A stretch of DNA of 37,271 bases from Bacteroidales bacterium (GTDB taxonomy: Bacteria > Bacteroidota > Bacteroidia > Bacteroidales > UBA10428), in the NCBI GenBank assembly GCA_016936215.1, contig JAFGPL010000152.1, forward strand, positions 1-37,271. Direction: 5' to 3'. Of the stretch, positions 8,532 through 18,749 are shown piece after piece. Made by a program: the position numbers and the translations under genes. The notes beneath the pieces are model-generated. The model saw only the letters and a program-made list of their open reading frames with translations. It was not told where the DNA came from and made no database searches. Within the stretch, counting starts at the first letter, position 1, and each line of letters begins with the position of its first letter.

Positions 8532-9989
8532 TTATAACTCTTTGCGCATCCTTGCCACGGGGATGTTTAATTGTTCACGGTATTTGGCTACTGTTCTTCT
8601 GGCAACAGGATATCCTTTCTTATTGAGAATTGAAGCCAATTTTTCGTCTGTCAAAGGTTTTTTCTTGTCCTCGTTGTCAATACAATCCTGTAATATTTTT
8701 TTGATCTCCCTGGTCGAAACCTCTTCACCCGTATCGGTCTGCATACCTTCAGAGAAAAAATATTTCAACGGGAAAATACCAAAGTTGGTCTGTATGTATT
8801 TGCTGTTGGCTACCCGCGAAATTGTAGAAATATCCAGCCCGGTACGGTCAGCAATATCTTTCAGGATCATTGGCCTGAGTTTTGTTTCATCGCCTTCGAG
8901 GAAATAATTATACTGGTAATCGAGAATGGCCTGCATGGTAACAATCAGGGTATTCTGACGCTGGCGCAACGCATCAATAAACCACCGTGCCGAATCAAGC
9001 TTTTGCTTTACAAAGGTTACGGCCTCTTTCTGGTCTTTTGAAGAAAGGTTTCTGTGATGCTGATAAGTCTCGAGCATTTCATTGTAAGTTCTGTTTACCC
9101 TTAGTTCGGGAATATTTTTGGAATTCAGGTTGAGCTGCAGGTCCCCGTCAATATTTTCGAGGATGAAGTCGGGGACAATATGGCTGAAAGTCTTGTTTTG
9201 CGGATCGCTGAACGCGCTGCCCGGTTTTGGGTTGAGCTTCAGTATCTCGTCAATGGCAGGTTTTAATTCATCTTCTGTTATATTCAGCCTCGCGATGATT
9301 TTATCATAATGCTTGCGTGTAAATTCTTCGAAATGGCTTTTGAGAATTTTTGTTGCAAGGCTGATTTCATGAACCTGCTGGTCTTTGCTCTCAATCTGCA
9401 ACACAAGGCACTCCTGCAGGTTCCTGGCACCAACGCCTACCGGGTCAAAATCCTGAATAATCCTTAGTACCCCGATAAGTTCTATCTCGGTGGTAGATAT
9501 ATTCATCGAAAAAGCAATGTCGTCGGCAATAGCATCAAGTTTTCTGCGCAGGTAACCGTCTTCATCAATATTACCGATTAGATAGCTGGCAAGCATGCGC
9601 TGTCTTTCGTCGAGGGGCCTCAGTCCCAGTTGGGTTTCAAGGTAATCGTGAAAGGTTGACCCTACAGAAAAAGGTATTTCTTCCCTTTTGTCGTCTTTGG
9701 AATAATTCGAAGTGTTGAGGCGGTACGATGGAATTTCATCGTCTTCTATATAATCTTCAATGGTGAATTCTTCCTGGTCTTTATCTTTTGTATCTTCTCC
9801 CGCATCATCGTTGTCTGGCTGAAGGTCGTAGTCTGCCTCCTCCCCCTCCTCCAAAGCAGGGTTCTCTTCGAGTTCTTTTTTTATCCGTTGCTCCAGTTGC
9901 ATCGTGGGTATCTCCAGCAGTTTAATCATTTGTATCTGCTGGGGGGACAGCTTCTGCAGTAACTTCTGTTGTAATTTCTGTTTAAGCAT
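8532..9989 (-). CDS. rpoN: RNA polymerase sigma-54 factor RpoN
   Basis: From the ATG at 9989 the product is 485 residues. The Gln/Leu-rich N-terminal region I (LKQKLQQKLLQKLSPQQIQMIKLLEIP) binds activator and core polymerase. An acidic region II follows, then the core-binding domain (about 115-290), the HTH segment and the C-terminal RpoN box ARRTVAKYRE near residue 465, which reads the -24 element. It directs core polymerase to -24/-12 promoters that need an AAA+ activator. An apparent start one codon upstream (9992) is TTG and less likely. The gene follows asnS by about 27 bases; asnS-rpoN is a common pairing in Bacteroidota. No sigma-54 activator gene lies in the window. Confidence 0.97.
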   Translation of the reverse strand: MLKQKLQQKLLQKLSPQQIQMIKLLEIPTMQLEQRIKKELEENPALEEGEEADYDLQPDNDDAGEDTKDKDQEEFTIEDYIEDDEIPSYRLNTSNYSKDDKREEIPFSVGSTFHDYLETQLGLRPLDERQRMLASYLIGNIDEDGYLRRKLDAIADDIAFSMNISTTEIELIGVLRIIQDFDPVGVGARNLQECLVLQIESKDQQVHEISLATKILKSHFEEFTRKHYDKIIARLNITEDELKPAIDEILKLNPKPGSAFSDPQNKTFSHIVPDFILENIDGDLQLNLNSKNIPELRVNRTYNEMLETYQHHRNLSSKDQKEAVTFVKQKLDSARWFIDALRQRQNTLIVTMQAILDYQYNYFLEGDETKLRPMILKDIADRTGLDISTISRVANSKYIQTNFGIFPLKYFFSEGMQTDTGEEVSTREIKKILQDCIDNEDKKKPLTDEKLASILNKKGYPVARRTVAKYREQLNIPVARMRKEL

Positions 9990-10016
9990 CAATCATATTT
10001 AGACCTTCTAAATATA

Positions 10017-11411
10017 CTAAAATTCTGCATTTTTCGGAGTCCTTGGAAAAGGAATTACATCCCTGATGTTGCCCATGCCTGTGACAAAAAGTACAAGCCG
10101 CTCAAAACCCAGGCCAAAACCGCTGTGAGGAGCAGAGCCGTATTTACGTGTATCGAGGTACCACCATAAATCTTTTTGCGGCAGCTTTAATTCATTGATC
10201 CTTTGCATCAGTTTGTTAAAATTCTCTTCGCGCTGTGAACCCCCGATAATTTCACCTATTTTCGGGAACAGGACATCCATACCGCGCACGGTCCTGCCAT
10301 CATCATTCTGTTTCATATAAAAAGCCTTGATCGCCATTGGGTAATCGGTAACAATTACAGGTTTCTTAAAGTATTTTTCAACAAGGTACCTTTCGTGCTC
10401 TGTCTGCAGGTCGCTGCCCCAGTGAACCGGAAATTCAAATTGCTGCCCCGATTGTTCAAGTATCTCTATCGCACGGGTATAGGTAATACGTTCAAAATTA
10501 TTGCTGTTAATGAATTTCAGCCTGTCAATAAGTTCCTTGTCGTACATGTTCTGAAGAAACTCAAGGTCGTCTTTGCAGTTATCAAGCACGTAGCTGATAA
10601 GGTATTTAAGGAAGTCCTCCGCGAGGTCCATATTGTCGTTGATATCATAAAAGGCAACTTCGGGCTCAATCATCCAGAACTCAGCCAGGTGACGGGGGGT
10701 ATTGGAGTTCTCTGCCCTGAAGGTGGGACCGAAGGTATAAATCTTTGACAGCGCCATTGCACCCAGTTCCCCTTCAAGCTGACCTGAAACAGTAAGGTTG
10801 GTTTCTTTGCCGAAAAAATCCCCGGAATAATCTATCGTCCCTTTATCATCCACAGGAAGATTTTTGAGGTCGAGGGTGGTAACCCTGAACATCTCGCCTG
10901 CACCTTCACAGTCTGAGCCCGTGATGATAGGGGTATGAAGGTAATAGAACCCGTTATCGTTAAAATATTTATGAATGGCAAAGGCAAGGGTATGCCTGAT
11001 CCTTAAAACAGCGCCGAAAGTATTGGTACGCGGCCTCAGGTGGGCTATTTCCCTCAGAAATTCAAGCGAATGGCCTTTTTTCTGCAACGGGTAAGTCTCG
11101 GGATCGGCAGTGCCATATAATTCAATATTCTCGGCCTGCAGCTCCACGGTTTGTCCTTTACCCAGCGATTGAACAAGTTTTCCGGTTACATTTATGCACG
11201 AGCCGGTGGTTATATTTTTCAGTAAGTCCTCATCGAATTTCTGTACATCAATAACAACCTGCAAATTGTGAATAACGGAACCATCGTTTATAGCTGCAAA
11301 TGCAATGGTATTGTTTCCGCGTTTTGTGCGCACCCAGCCTTTGATATTTACCGTCCTGTCATATTCGGTCGAGTTTAGTAATTGTTTAACAGTTTCTTTT
11401 TTACCTTTCAT
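10017..11411 (-). CDS. asnS: Asparaginyl-tRNA synthetase
   Basis: From the ATG at 11411 the product is 464 residues, close to the usual 466. This start is preferred because the upstream in-frame codons (to 11474) cross a promoter box and encode a Lys/Phe-rich stretch unlike the family. An N-terminal OB-fold anticodon-binding domain (about 15-110; [20 protein letters not shown]) is followed by a class II catalytic core with motif 2 ([21 protein letters not shown] region) and motif 3 ([15 protein letters not shown]) near the C-terminus. It charges tRNA-Asn with asparagine in the cytosol. It leads the asnS-rpoN-membrane protein set. Confidence 0.97.
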   Translation of the reverse strand: MKGKKETVKQLLNSTEYDRTVNIKGWVRTKRGNNTIAFAAINDGSVIHNLQVVIDVQKFDEDLLKNITTGSCINVTGKLVQSLGKGQTVELQAENIELYGTADPETYPLQKKGHSLEFLREIAHLRPRTNTFGAVLRIRHTLAFAIHKYFNDNGFYYLHTPIITGSDCEGAGEMFRVTTLDLKNLPVDDKGTIDYSGDFFGKETNLTVSGQLEGELGAMALSKIYTFGPTFRAENSNTPRHLAEFWMIEPEVAFYDINDNMDLAEDFLKYLISYVLDNCKDDLEFLQNMYDKELIDRLKFINSNNFERITYTRAIEILEQSGQQFEFPVHWGSDLQTEHERYLVEKYFKKPVIVTDYPMAIKAFYMKQNDDGRTVRGMDVLFPKIGEIIGGSQREENFNKLMQRINELKLPQKDLWWYLDTRKYGSAPHSGFGLGFERLVLFVTGMGNIRDVIPFPRTPKNAEF

Positions 11412-11432
11412 CTTTTTAATTTTTTTTCTTTG

Positions 11433-11440
11433 CAAAAATA
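11433..11440 (-). promoter_or_regulatory. -7 promoter box upstream of asnS
   Basis: The minus strand reads TATTTTTG, an exact TAnnTTTG match ending 21 bases before the chosen asnS ATG at 11411. Its position supports that start over the longer frame. No clear -33 element was found. Confidence 0.6.
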
Positions 11441-11579
11441 GAATTTTGAAATTAAAATCGGCAGCATTGGTCATGATATATTGCGATGACCCTGTTCGTC
11501 CTGATCATACAAACTACTTATCTGCTCTTATCAGTATATGAGTGTACAATACAAAGCATTAACTCTTTGATTTACAGTC

Positions 11580-11609
11580 AAAAAAAAGGCTGTCGCACAT
11601 GACAGCCTT
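11580..11609 (-). terminator. Rho-independent terminator of the TPR gene
   Basis: Arms aaggctgtc (11586-11594) and gacagcctt (11601-11609) form a perfect 9-bp stem with a 6-base loop. On the minus strand the stem is followed by eight T (complement of 11580-11587). It lies 26 bases past the TPR gene stop. Confidence 0.92.
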
Positions 11610-11634
11610 AAATATTTTAAGATACAATGTTTTG

Positions 11635-12621
11635 CTATTCACATTTAAGTACATGCTGAATCATATAGTCAGATGATTCTTTGAAAGCCCCAACTGCTGC
11701 TTTCTTAAAAGCATCGCAGGCTTTGTCGTTTTCACCTTTTTCCTTGTAGGCATTTCCAATTTCGTAATAGATTTTTGCCTGGTCAACCGGTTCGGGTTTT
11801 TCGAATTCAAGCGCTTTGTTCCCGGCACTGATGGCGTTGTCCCACATTTTCTGTGTATTATAAATCTGTGCCATCAGGTAATAGGTAGCTGCATTACTGC
11901 CGTCAAAATCGAGCGATGATTGCAGGTATTTAATTGCAGCATCGTATTTTTTGGCATTTTTGGCCCCATCGGCTTTTAGCAGAAAATAATCCCTCCCAAT
12001 CTTAAGCGAACCCTGGTAAAGTTTGTTATCGTTGGCTGCCTTTGCTGCATCAGCAGCATTTTTGGCGGTTTCAGCAACTTTTTCCTCATTGTCCATAGCT
12101 TTGTAAGTTAAAGCCATAATGTAAAGGGTTTTTGAATTTCCGGGCAAATACTCAAGCGACTTGTTCAGCATTTCAAGGGTTTCGGGAAACTTTTCCTCTT
12201 TGTATAGCGAAGTAGCCTGAATATAGCATACCTGGCCGAGGGCATTGGTTACCTTGTTTACATCATCTTCAGTACCATATACTTTAGCTATATCAAGGGT
12301 TTTGGTAAATTGTTCTATGGCTTTTTCGTAGTTTTTTTCACTGGCATATTTTCTGCCTATTTCATAATTAATTACCGGAATCTGGCTCTCTGCCTGTATT
12401 CTCAGTTCATCGGCTTCTTCACCCAGTTCGTTTGCAACAGCAATACACGATTTGAAAGAATCAAGCGCTGCTTCAAGGTTTCCTGCCTGTTGCGCCTGGA
12501 TGGCTCCGTTGTACGATGCAATAACATCGTTCATGGTTTTTTGGGAAAATCCGTTCGCTGAGAATAGAGCAAAAACCAGAAGAGTAAAAATCAACTTTAT
12601 AGATCTGTCCATTATTTTCAT
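11635..12621 (-). CDS. Exported tetratricopeptide-repeat protein
   Basis: The product has 328 residues from the ATG at 12621; 12612 is an alternative, and both give a good signal peptide (LIFTLLVFALFSANGFSQ). The longer frame to 12684 would run through a perfect promoter box and is rejected. The mature protein is Ala/Lys/Glu-rich with about five or six TPR-like helix pairs (for example YEIGRKYASEKNYEKAIEQF, YYLMAQIYNTQKMWDNAI, YYEIGNAYKEKGENDKACDAF). Such proteins act as periplasmic protein-protein interaction scaffolds; no specific partner can be named. The gene is monocistronic, with its own TTTG-N19-TATATTTG promoter and a strong terminator. Confidence 0.85.
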   Translation of the reverse strand: MKIMDRSIKLIFTLLVFALFSANGFSQKTMNDVIASYNGAIQAQQAGNLEAALDSFKSCIAVANELGEEADELRIQAESQIPVINYEIGRKYASEKNYEKAIEQFTKTLDIAKVYGTEDDVNKVTNALGQVCYIQATSLYKEEKFPETLEMLNKSLEYLPGNSKTLYIMALTYKAMDNEEKVAETAKNAADAAKAANDNKLYQGSLKIGRDYFLLKADGAKNAKKYDAAIKYLQSSLDFDGSNAATYYLMAQIYNTQKMWDNAISAGNKALEFEKPEPVDQAKIYYEIGNAYKEKGENDKACDAFKKAAVGAFKESSDYMIQHVLKCE

Positions 12622-12662
12622 GATTTCAAATTTTATGTTATAACTTTCTTCAATACAATGCG

Positions 12663-12693
12663 CAAATATAAAAAAGAACATCAAATTAACAAA
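12663..12693 (-). promoter_or_regulatory. Complete Bacteroidota promoter (-33/-7) of the TPR gene
   Basis: On the minus strand, TTTG (complement of 12690-12693) is followed after 19 bases by TATATTTG (complement of 12663-12670). This matches the TTTG-N19-TAnnTTTG Bacteroidota consensus. The -7 box ends 41 bases before the ATG at 12621. Confidence 0.8.
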
Positions 12694-12898
12694 TTATCAA
12701 TGAAAGCAATACAAATTAAGTGCCAAAAAATATCATCTTTTACTAAACAAATTTCATCTCTAATAGTTTGGATCAATGTTTATATTTTAGATAACCAGAG
12801 GGATAGAAAAAAGTGACAGCAGGTTGTAGCCTGAGAAAAAATTATGTGCAAGCTGATACCGGTTTTATTAATTTAGCCGTGAATACAATTTTATACAA

Positions 12899-13813
12899 AT
12901 GTCAATTAAGGTAGAAAATGTTGTAAAAAAATATGGCAGGCAAACAGCGCTTAACCATGTTTCTTTTGAAGTTTTCAAGGGTGAAATAGCCGGTTTTATC
13001 GGCCCTAACGGTGCAGGAAAATCAACCATGATGAGGATTATCTGCGGACTGCTGGCGCCTTTTTCGGGCGATGTTTTAATCAATGATATAAGCGTGTCGG
13101 GCAATTCTCTTGAAGTGAGGAAAAACCTTGGTTATCTCCCTGAGCATAACCCCTTGTACCCTGAAATGTACATCAGGGAATATCTTGAATATGCTGCCGG
13201 CCTATATAAAAACCAGGATATTAAATCAAACCGGATTAACGAAATCATAGAGCTTACCGGGTTGGCCCCTGAAATCAATAAAAAAATCGGTCAGTTATCA
13301 AAAGGATACAGGCAAAGGGTTGGCCTTGCACAGGCGTTGCTTCACAACCCTCAAATTCTTATTCTCGATGAACCAACCACCGGGCTCGATCCAAACCAGA
13401 TTATAGAAATCAGAAGCCTCATAAAAGAACTGGGAAGGGAAAAAACCATCCTTTTATCAACCCACATCATGCAGGAAGTGGAGGCTATCTGCGACAGGGT
13501 AATAATTATTAATAAAGGCGAAATTGTTGCAGACGGACACCCTTCGGAGCTGAAAAGCAGGCATACAGGTTCTTTTCAAAGCCTTGTTGTTGAGTTCAAT
13601 AAGCACGTGGGTGCTGAAATATTTGAACCTGTAGACGGTATTGATCTCGTAAAGCAGGTGGATGAACACACCTGGATTATTCAGTATGAGTATGAAAAAG
13701 ACATTCGTCCTGAAATATTTAACCTTGCTGTAAAAAATAACATTGCGGTCCTTGCCCTTCAAAAAGTTGACAAACGGCTTGAAGACGTGTTCCGTGAGCT
13801 CACAGCAAGGTAG
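12899..13813 (+). CDS. gldA: Gliding-motility-type ABC transporter ATPase GldA
   Basis: This 304-residue ABC ATPase has Walker A GPNGAGKST (35-43), signature LSKGYRQR (133-140), Walker B ILILDEPTTGLDP (153-165) and H-loop His189. The C-terminal extension (about 215-304) and overall length match GldA, which with the permeases GldF/GldG forms an ABC transporter described for gliding in Flavobacterium. No gldF or gldG is adjacent, so the partner is elsewhere or this is a GldA-like ATPase with another permease. An imperfect -7 box (TAATTTAG, 12869-12876) lies 22 bases upstream. The gene precedes metK, which appears to have its own promoter. Confidence 0.85.
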   Translation: MSIKVENVVKKYGRQTALNHVSFEVFKGEIAGFIGPNGAGKSTMMRIICGLLAPFSGDVLINDISVSGNSLEVRKNLGYLPEHNPLYPEMYIREYLEYAAGLYKNQDIKSNRINEIIELTGLAPEINKKIGQLSKGYRQRVGLAQALLHNPQILILDEPTTGLDPNQIIEIRSLIKELGREKTILLSTHIMQEVEAICDRVIIINKGEIVADGHPSELKSRHTGSFQSLVVEFNKHVGAEIFEPVDGIDLVKQVDEHTWIIQYEYEKDIRPEIFNLAVKNNIAVLALQKVDKRLEDVFRELTAR

Positions 13814-13843
13814 TTCTTTAGCTTTTATTGGTCAAATGTGATC

Positions 13844-13874
13844 TTTGCAGAATAATAAATAATACCTATTTTTA
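13844..13874 (+). promoter_or_regulatory. Likely metK promoter (-33/-7)
   Basis: TTTG (13844-13847), 19 bases, then TATTTTTA (13867-13874), one base off TAnnTTTG. It ends 28 bases before the metK ATG at 13903. The region lies inside the longer apparent metK frame, which supports the shorter start. Confidence 0.65.
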
Positions 13875-13902
13875 CCAACTTTTAACAAAAATTCTAACAA
13901 TT

Positions 13903-15156
13903 ATGGGATATTTATTTACATCAGAATCAGTTTCAGAAGGACATCCTGATAAAATAGCAGACCAGATTTCAGACTCCTTGCTCGACGAGTTTCTCAGAAG
14001 GGACCCGGATTCAAAAGTGGCATGTGAAACATTGGTAACCACCGGATTAGTGGTACTTAGCGGTGAAGTAAAAACAAATGCATACATAGATGTACAACAG
14101 GTGGCCCGAAAAGTCATCAAAGACATCGGTTATACCGATTCAAATTATATGTTCGAAGCTGACTCCTGCGGGGTGATTTCCACCATACATGAGCAGTCGC
14201 AGGACATTAACAGGGGTGTAGAGCGCGGTAACGAAGATGAACAGGGCGCCGGCGACCAGGGCATGATGTTCGGGTATGCAAGCAAAGAAACAGACAACTA
14301 TATGCCGTTATCGCTTGAACTGGCCCATATCCTGCTTAAAGAGCTTGCTGTGATCAGGCGCGAAGGAAAGGAGATGAAATACCTGCGCCCTGATTCAAAA
14401 TCACAGGTAACCATTGAATACGATGATAATAATAATCCATTAAAAGTTCATACCATCGTGGTATCAACCCAGCATGATGAATTCGGCAACGACGAAACCA
14501 TGCTCAATAAAATAAGGGAGGATGTAAAGAATATTCTTATCCCCCGTGTAGTTAAACAGCTCCCCGCGCGGGTACAGAATCTTTTCAAAGGCGATTTTAT
14601 TTTGCATGTCAACCCTACAGGAAAATTTGTTATTGGAGGCCCTCATGGTGATACCGGGCTAACCGGCCGAAAAATTATTGTAGACACCTATGGCGGAAAA
14701 GGCGCTCATGGCGGTGGTGCTTTTTCAGGAAAAGACAGCTCGAAGGTTGACAGGTCTGCTGCATATGCAGCAAGGCATATTGCCAAGAATATGGTGGCAG
14801 CCGGTATTGCAGACGAGGTACTGGTGCAGATAGCATATGCCATCGGGGTTGCCGAACCGGTAGGCCTGTATGTTAATACCTATGGCACCTCGAAAATAAA
14901 ACTTTCTGACGGTGAGATAGCTGCCAAGATTAAAGAGATATTCAACCTTAAACCGGGGGCCATTATCAAAAGATTTGGACTGAAAAATCCGATATTTTAT
15001 GCTACCGCAAAATATGGTCATATGGGGCGGGCACCCTATACCGAAAAAGTTGAGTTGGTTTTGAACGGAAAATCAGAACTCAGGGAGATTGAGTTTTTTA
15101 CCTGGGAAAAAACAGACTATGCCGATAAGATTAAAAAAGCATTTAACCTCCAATAA
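13903..15156 (+). CDS. metK: S-adenosylmethionine synthase
   Basis: It makes S-adenosylmethionine from methionine and ATP in the cytosol. The start at 13903 gives [17 protein letters not shown] and 417 residues; the 25 upstream in-frame codons lack family similarity and contain the promoter. Family motifs are GHPDK (13-17), [11 protein letters not shown] (115-125) and GGGAFSGKD (270-278, the phosphate-binding P-loop), followed by KVDRSAAY. The gene sits between gldA and the nucleotide-sugar block and is closed by a terminator at 15171-15222, so it is probably its own unit. No SAM riboswitch was recognised in the short leader. Confidence 0.97.
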   Translation: MGYLFTSESVSEGHPDKIADQISDSLLDEFLRRDPDSKVACETLVTTGLVVLSGEVKTNAYIDVQQVARKVIKDIGYTDSNYMFEADSCGVISTIHEQSQDINRGVERGNEDEQGAGDQGMMFGYASKETDNYMPLSLELAHILLKELAVIRREGKEMKYLRPDSKSQVTIEYDDNNNPLKVHTIVVSTQHDEFGNDETMLNKIREDVKNILIPRVVKQLPARVQNLFKGDFILHVNPTGKFVIGGPHGDTGLTGRKIIVDTYGGKGAHGGGAFSGKDSSKVDRSAAYAARHIAKNMVAAGIADEVLVQIAYAIGVAEPVGLYVNTYGTSKIKLSDGEIAAKIKEIFNLKPGAIIKRFGLKNPIFYATAKYGHMGRAPYTEKVELVLNGKSELREIEFFTWEKTDYADKIKKAFNLQ

Positions 15157-15170
15157 TTATTAAAACATTT

Positions 15171-15222
15171 ATGAGGCTGAATATCTTTACAATGTTTAAA
15201 AGATAACACAGCCTCATTTTTT
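15171..15222 (+). terminator. Terminator after metK with a two-part stem
   Basis: Outer arms atgaggctg (15171-15179) and cagcctcat (15209-15217) pair over 9 bp. Inside, tatcttt and aaagata can pair over 7 bp. Six T follow (15217-15222). It separates metK from the nucleotide-sugar genes. Confidence 0.88.
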
Positions 15223-15243
15223 ACATCACCAAATTCGCCAGTT

Positions 15244-16539
15244 ATGAGTATATACAATAACTTATTGGAAAAAAAGGCAACGCTATCATTGATAGGCCTT
15301 GGCTATGTTGGGTTGCCCATAGCCCTTGCATTTGCCAGGAAAATATCGGTGATTGGTTTTGACATCAATCAGGAACGTATTGACCTGATGAAAAAGAAAA
15401 TTGACCCGAGTGAAGAACTTGATTCGTCTGAATTTGAAAATACTGATATTTTATTCACAACTTCCCTCGATGACCTCAGAAAAGCCTGTTTTCACATCGT
15501 TGCTGTTCCAACCCCTATAGATAAAAACAAGCTTCCCGACCTTTCACCTTTGGTATCCGCCACAAAAACTGTTGGCAAAGTGCTGAAAAAAGGTGATTAC
15601 GTGGTTTATGAATCTACTGTTTTCCCCGGTGCAACAGAAGAAATATGCATCCCCATTCTTGAAGAATTATCAGGCCTTAAATTTATCAAAGATTTCAAGG
15701 TTGGATATTCCCCCGAACGTATAAACCCCGGCGATAAGGAGCATACCATACGTACAATCACCAAGGTTGTGTCTGGGTGCGACCAAGAATCGCTTGAAGA
15801 AATTGCCAGTGTTTATAAATTAGTTGTTGAAGCAGGTGTATTCAGGGCTTCTTCGATTAAAGTCGCCGAAGCTGCAAAAATTATTGAAAATACACAGCGT
15901 GACGTAAACATCGCGCTGATGAACGAACTCTCGATGATTTTTAACAAGATGAATATCAACACCTATGAAGTACTTGAAGCCGCGGGCACCAAGTGGAATT
16001 TCCTGAGATTTTTCCCCGGGCTAGTTGGCGGCCATTGCATTGGTGTTGACCCTTATTATCTTACGTTTAAGGCAAACGAACTGGGTCATAATGCCCGTAT
16101 TATCAATTCGGGAAGGGCCGTGAACGACGGCATGGGAGCATACATCGCTACCGAACTGGTGAAAAAAATCATAAAAGCCGGTAAAAATGTTCTGAACTCA
16201 AGGGTGCTTGTCATGGGTGCCACCTTTAAAGAAGATGTGAGCGATATCCGTAACTCGAAAGTTGCCGATGTAGTATACGGTCTGCAGGAATACGGGGTTT
16301 CTACCGACATTATTGACCCGCATGCATCACCCGAAGAAATATTCAAGGAATATGGATATAAACTCATTGATAAGCCCAAACCCGGTTATGATGCAGTAGT
16401 AGTGGCTGTATCCCATAAAGAATACACCCTTCTGGGCGAAAAAGATTTTAAAGCATTATTAAACGACAAAGGAATTGTGTTTGACATAAAAGGCCTGTAC
16501 CGTGGAAAGATCGGCAATATCACCTATATGAGCCTCTGA
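15244..16539 (+). CDS. UDP-N-acetylhexosamine 6-dehydrogenase (WbpA/WbpO/TviB type)
   Basis: The protein has 431 residues. It has the N-terminal NAD-binding loop GLGYVGLP (18-25), the middle domain KVAEAAKIIENTQRDVNIAL (207-226), and the catalytic segment GGHCIGVDPYYL (262-273) with nucleophile Cys265. The sequence WNFLRFFPGLVGG just before it is typical of the TviB/WbpO/WbpA group, which oxidises UDP-GlcNAc or UDP-GalNAc at C6 to the uronic acid using two NAD+. With a WbpB-type gene next and WbpE/WbpD-type genes downstream, UDP-GlcNAc is the likely substrate. It is cytosolic, and first in the block after the metK terminator. The sequence cannot settle GlcNAc versus GalNAc specificity. Confidence 0.9.
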   Translation: MSIYNNLLEKKATLSLIGLGYVGLPIALAFARKISVIGFDINQERIDLMKKKIDPSEELDSSEFENTDILFTTSLDDLRKACFHIVAVPTPIDKNKLPDLSPLVSATKTVGKVLKKGDYVVYESTVFPGATEEICIPILEELSGLKFIKDFKVGYSPERINPGDKEHTIRTITKVVSGCDQESLEEIASVYKLVVEAGVFRASSIKVAEAAKIIENTQRDVNIALMNELSMIFNKMNINTYEVLEAAGTKWNFLRFFPGLVGGHCIGVDPYYLTFKANELGHNARIINSGRAVNDGMGAYIATELVKKIIKAGKNVLNSRVLVMGATFKEDVSDIRNSKVADVVYGLQEYGVSTDIIDPHASPEEIFKEYGYKLIDKPKPGYDAVVVAVSHKEYTLLGEKDFKALLNDKGIVFDIKGLYRGKIGNITYMSL

Positions 16540-16542
16540 TCT

Positions 16543-16602
16543 CACACAGAAAGCCTGACACTTTAAGTTTAGTTAGCTTGTTTTACCGCCTGTGTGTTTT
16601 TT
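16543..16602 (+). terminator. Possible weak terminator between dehydrogenase and WbpB-type gene
   Basis: Arms cacacag (16543-16549) and ctgtgtg (16590-16596) pair over 7 bp, followed by six T (16597-16602). The 40-base loop makes it uncertain; it may only attenuate transcription. Confidence 0.35.
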
Positions 16603-16634
16603 AGCATATTTTTTTTAATTTTAACAGATCAATT

Positions 16635-17597
16635 ATGAACCCTGAAAAAGTCAATAATTTTGCGCTTATCGGAATCGGAGGTTACATCGCCGGCAGGCAT
16701 CTCAGAGCGATTAAAGAAACCGGTAATAATCTTGTTGCCTCACTCGATCCTGCCGACAGTGTCGGAATAATAGACAGTTACTTCCCCGAAAGCGATTTTT
16801 TTGTTGAGTTCGAAAGGTTCGACCGGCATATTGATAAACTAAGGCGCAAAGGTACCCAGGTAGATTATGTAAGCATCTGCTCCCCGAATTACCTGCACGA
16901 TTCACATATACGTTTTGCACTAAGGTCAGGGGCCCATGCCATCTGTGAAAAACCTGTTGTACTCAATCCCTGGAATTTCGACGGGCTTGAAGAGATACAA
17001 AAGGAATATGGCAAAAACATTTATAACATCCTTCAGCTCAGGCTGCACCCGGCAATCATCCAATTAAAGGAAAAGGTTGAAAAGGAAAAACCAATCAAAA
17101 AAAAGTATGATATAGACCTTACTTATATTACAAGCCGCGGGCACTGGTATCATATCTCATGGAAGGGAGATGTTGAAAAATCGGGCGGCATTGCAACCAA
17201 TATAGGCGTTCACTTTTTCGATATGCTCATCTGGATATATGGCAAGGTTGAGAAAAATGTGGTGCATATCCTTGAAAAAAACAAAGCTGCCGGATTCCTG
17301 GAACTTGAAAATGCAAGGATAAGATGGTTTCTCAGCCTCGATTACAACGATATCCCCGAAGAAATAAGGAAAAAAGGGACGCGCACTTACAGGTTGCTAT
17401 CGCTGAACAATGAGAATTTTGAATTCAGCGAGGGTTTTACCGACCTGCATACCAAAACCTATCAGGAAATTTTAAACGGAAACGGTTTTAAGCTTTGTGA
17501 GGCAAGGCCATCCATTGAAACTGTTTACCAGATAAGGAATGCCAAACCCATTGGTTTAACAGGCGATTTTCACGAGTATTGTAAAAAAATCATTTAA
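16635..17597 (+). CDS. wbpB: WbpB-type UDP-GlcNAcA 3-dehydrogenase (Gfo/Idh/MocA family)
   Basis: The protein has 320 residues. The Rossmann loop is [10 protein letters not shown] (13-22), the Gfo/Idh signature is CEKPV (104-108, Lys106), and the family's [11 protein letters not shown] (169-179) and [14 protein letters not shown] (183-196, His193) segments are clear; this last pair is typical of WbpB/WlbA. The enzyme oxidises UDP-N-acetylglucosaminuronic acid at C3 to the 3-keto sugar, usually recycling NAD+ with 2-oxoglutarate. The keto sugar is then aminated by a WbpE-type enzyme, here encoded about 3.5 kb downstream. The gene begins 95 bases after the dehydrogenase and is followed 11 bases later by gmd. 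It is cytosolic. Confidence 0.9.
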   Translation: MNPEKVNNFALIGIGGYIAGRHLRAIKETGNNLVASLDPADSVGIIDSYFPESDFFVEFERFDRHIDKLRRKGTQVDYVSICSPNYLHDSHIRFALRSGAHAICEKPVVLNPWNFDGLEEIQKEYGKNIYNILQLRLHPAIIQLKEKVEKEKPIKKKYDIDLTYITSRGHWYHISWKGDVEKSGGIATNIGVHFFDMLIWIYGKVEKNVVHILEKNKAAGFLELENARIRWFLSLDYNDIPEEIRKKGTRTYRLLSLNNENFEFSEGFTDLHTKTYQEILNGNGFKLCEARPSIETVYQIRNAKPIGLTGDFHEYCKKII

Positions 17598-17608
17598 ATA
17601 CTATAAAC

Positions 17609-18730
17609 ATGCCGAACAATAAAGTTGCATTGATAACAGGGGTTACAGGACAAGACGGGGCCTACCTTGCCGAATATCTCCTTAAAAAAGGATATATCGT
17701 CCATGGGACAAAACGCAGAAGTTCACTTTTCAATACCGACCGTATAGACCACCTATACCTCGACCCACATGTTGAAAACCGTAATTTTGCTTTACATTAC
17801 GGAGACCTTACCGATTCCACCAACCTGATAAGGATCATACAGGAAATACAACCTGATGAGATATACAACCTGGCCGCTATGAGCCATGTTAAAGTTAGTT
17901 TTGACACACCCGAATATACCGCAAATGCAGATGGTCTTGGCACCCTGCGTATTCTTGAGGCGTGCAGGATATTGGGGCTGGTTAACAAAACAAGGATATA
18001 CCAGGCTTCTACGAGCGAGCTCTATGGACTGGTACAGGAGGTACCGCAATCTGAAAAGACGCCGTTTTATCCCAGGAGCCCATACGGAGTGGCAAAACTC
18101 TATGGATACTGGATTACCGTTAACTATCGCGAGGCATATAACATGTTTGCCTGCAACGGTATATTGTTTAACCATGAATCACCCATACGCGGCGAAACAT
18201 TTGTTACAAGAAAAATTACAAGGGCCATTGCCAGGATAGCCCTCGGGCTGCAGGAGAAATTTTACCTCGGGAACCTCTCGGCCAAAAGAGACTGGGGCCA
18301 TGCCAAAGACTATGTCCGGGCCATGTACCTTATCCTTCAGCAGGATAAACCCGATGACTATGTTATTGCCACAGGCATTACCACCCCTATCCGCGATTTT
18401 GTTAGAATGGTCTTTGAAGATATAGGTGTTGAAGTGGAATTTCGTGGTGAAGGGGCAAATGAAAAAGGATTTATTAAAACCTGTAGTAATTCAGAATACC
18501 AGCTTAAACCAGGCCAGGAAGTGCTTGCTGTTGACCCCAGGTATTTCAGGCCCACCGAAGTTGACCTGTTAATCGGGGATCCTACAAAAGCCAAAACCAA
18601 ACTCGGCTGGCAACCCGAATACGACCTTAAAGGATTAATTAAAGATATGATCACTTCTGACCTTAAACTCATGAAGAAAGAACAATATCTTAAGAATGGC
18701 GGTTATAAAACATTGAATTATTTCGAATAA
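17609..18730 (+). CDS. gmd: GDP-mannose 4,6-dehydratase
   Basis: This 373-residue extended short-chain dehydrogenase has cofactor loop GVTGQDG (11-17), active-site STSELYG (134-140), and catalytic Tyr159-X3-Lys163 within [12 protein letters not shown]. It converts GDP-D-mannose to GDP-4-keto-6-deoxymannose, the first step to GDP-L-fucose. Length and the [19 protein letters not shown] stretch are standard for Gmd. fcl follows 19 bases downstream, completing the pathway. The pair is inserted between the wbpB-like and wbpE-like genes, so the two pathways are interleaved. Confidence 0.97.
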   Translation: MPNNKVALITGVTGQDGAYLAEYLLKKGYIVHGTKRRSSLFNTDRIDHLYLDPHVENRNFALHYGDLTDSTNLIRIIQEIQPDEIYNLAAMSHVKVSFDTPEYTANADGLGTLRILEACRILGLVNKTRIYQASTSELYGLVQEVPQSEKTPFYPRSPYGVAKLYGYWITVNYREAYNMFACNGILFNHESPIRGETFVTRKITRAIARIALGLQEKFYLGNLSAKRDWGHAKDYVRAMYLILQQDKPDDYVIATGITTPIRDFVRMVFEDIGVEVEFRGEGANEKGFIKTCSNSEYQLKPGQEVLAVDPRYFRPTEVDLLIGDPTKAKTKLGWQPEYDLKGLIKDMITSDLKLMKKEQYLKNGGYKTLNYFE

Positions 18731-18749
18731 AGATATAACCTGAACAATA

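Noticed and set aside
13814-13902. SAM riboswitch before metK
   Set aside because: The space is short, AT-rich and contains promoter elements, with no multi-stem aptamer recognisable by eye.
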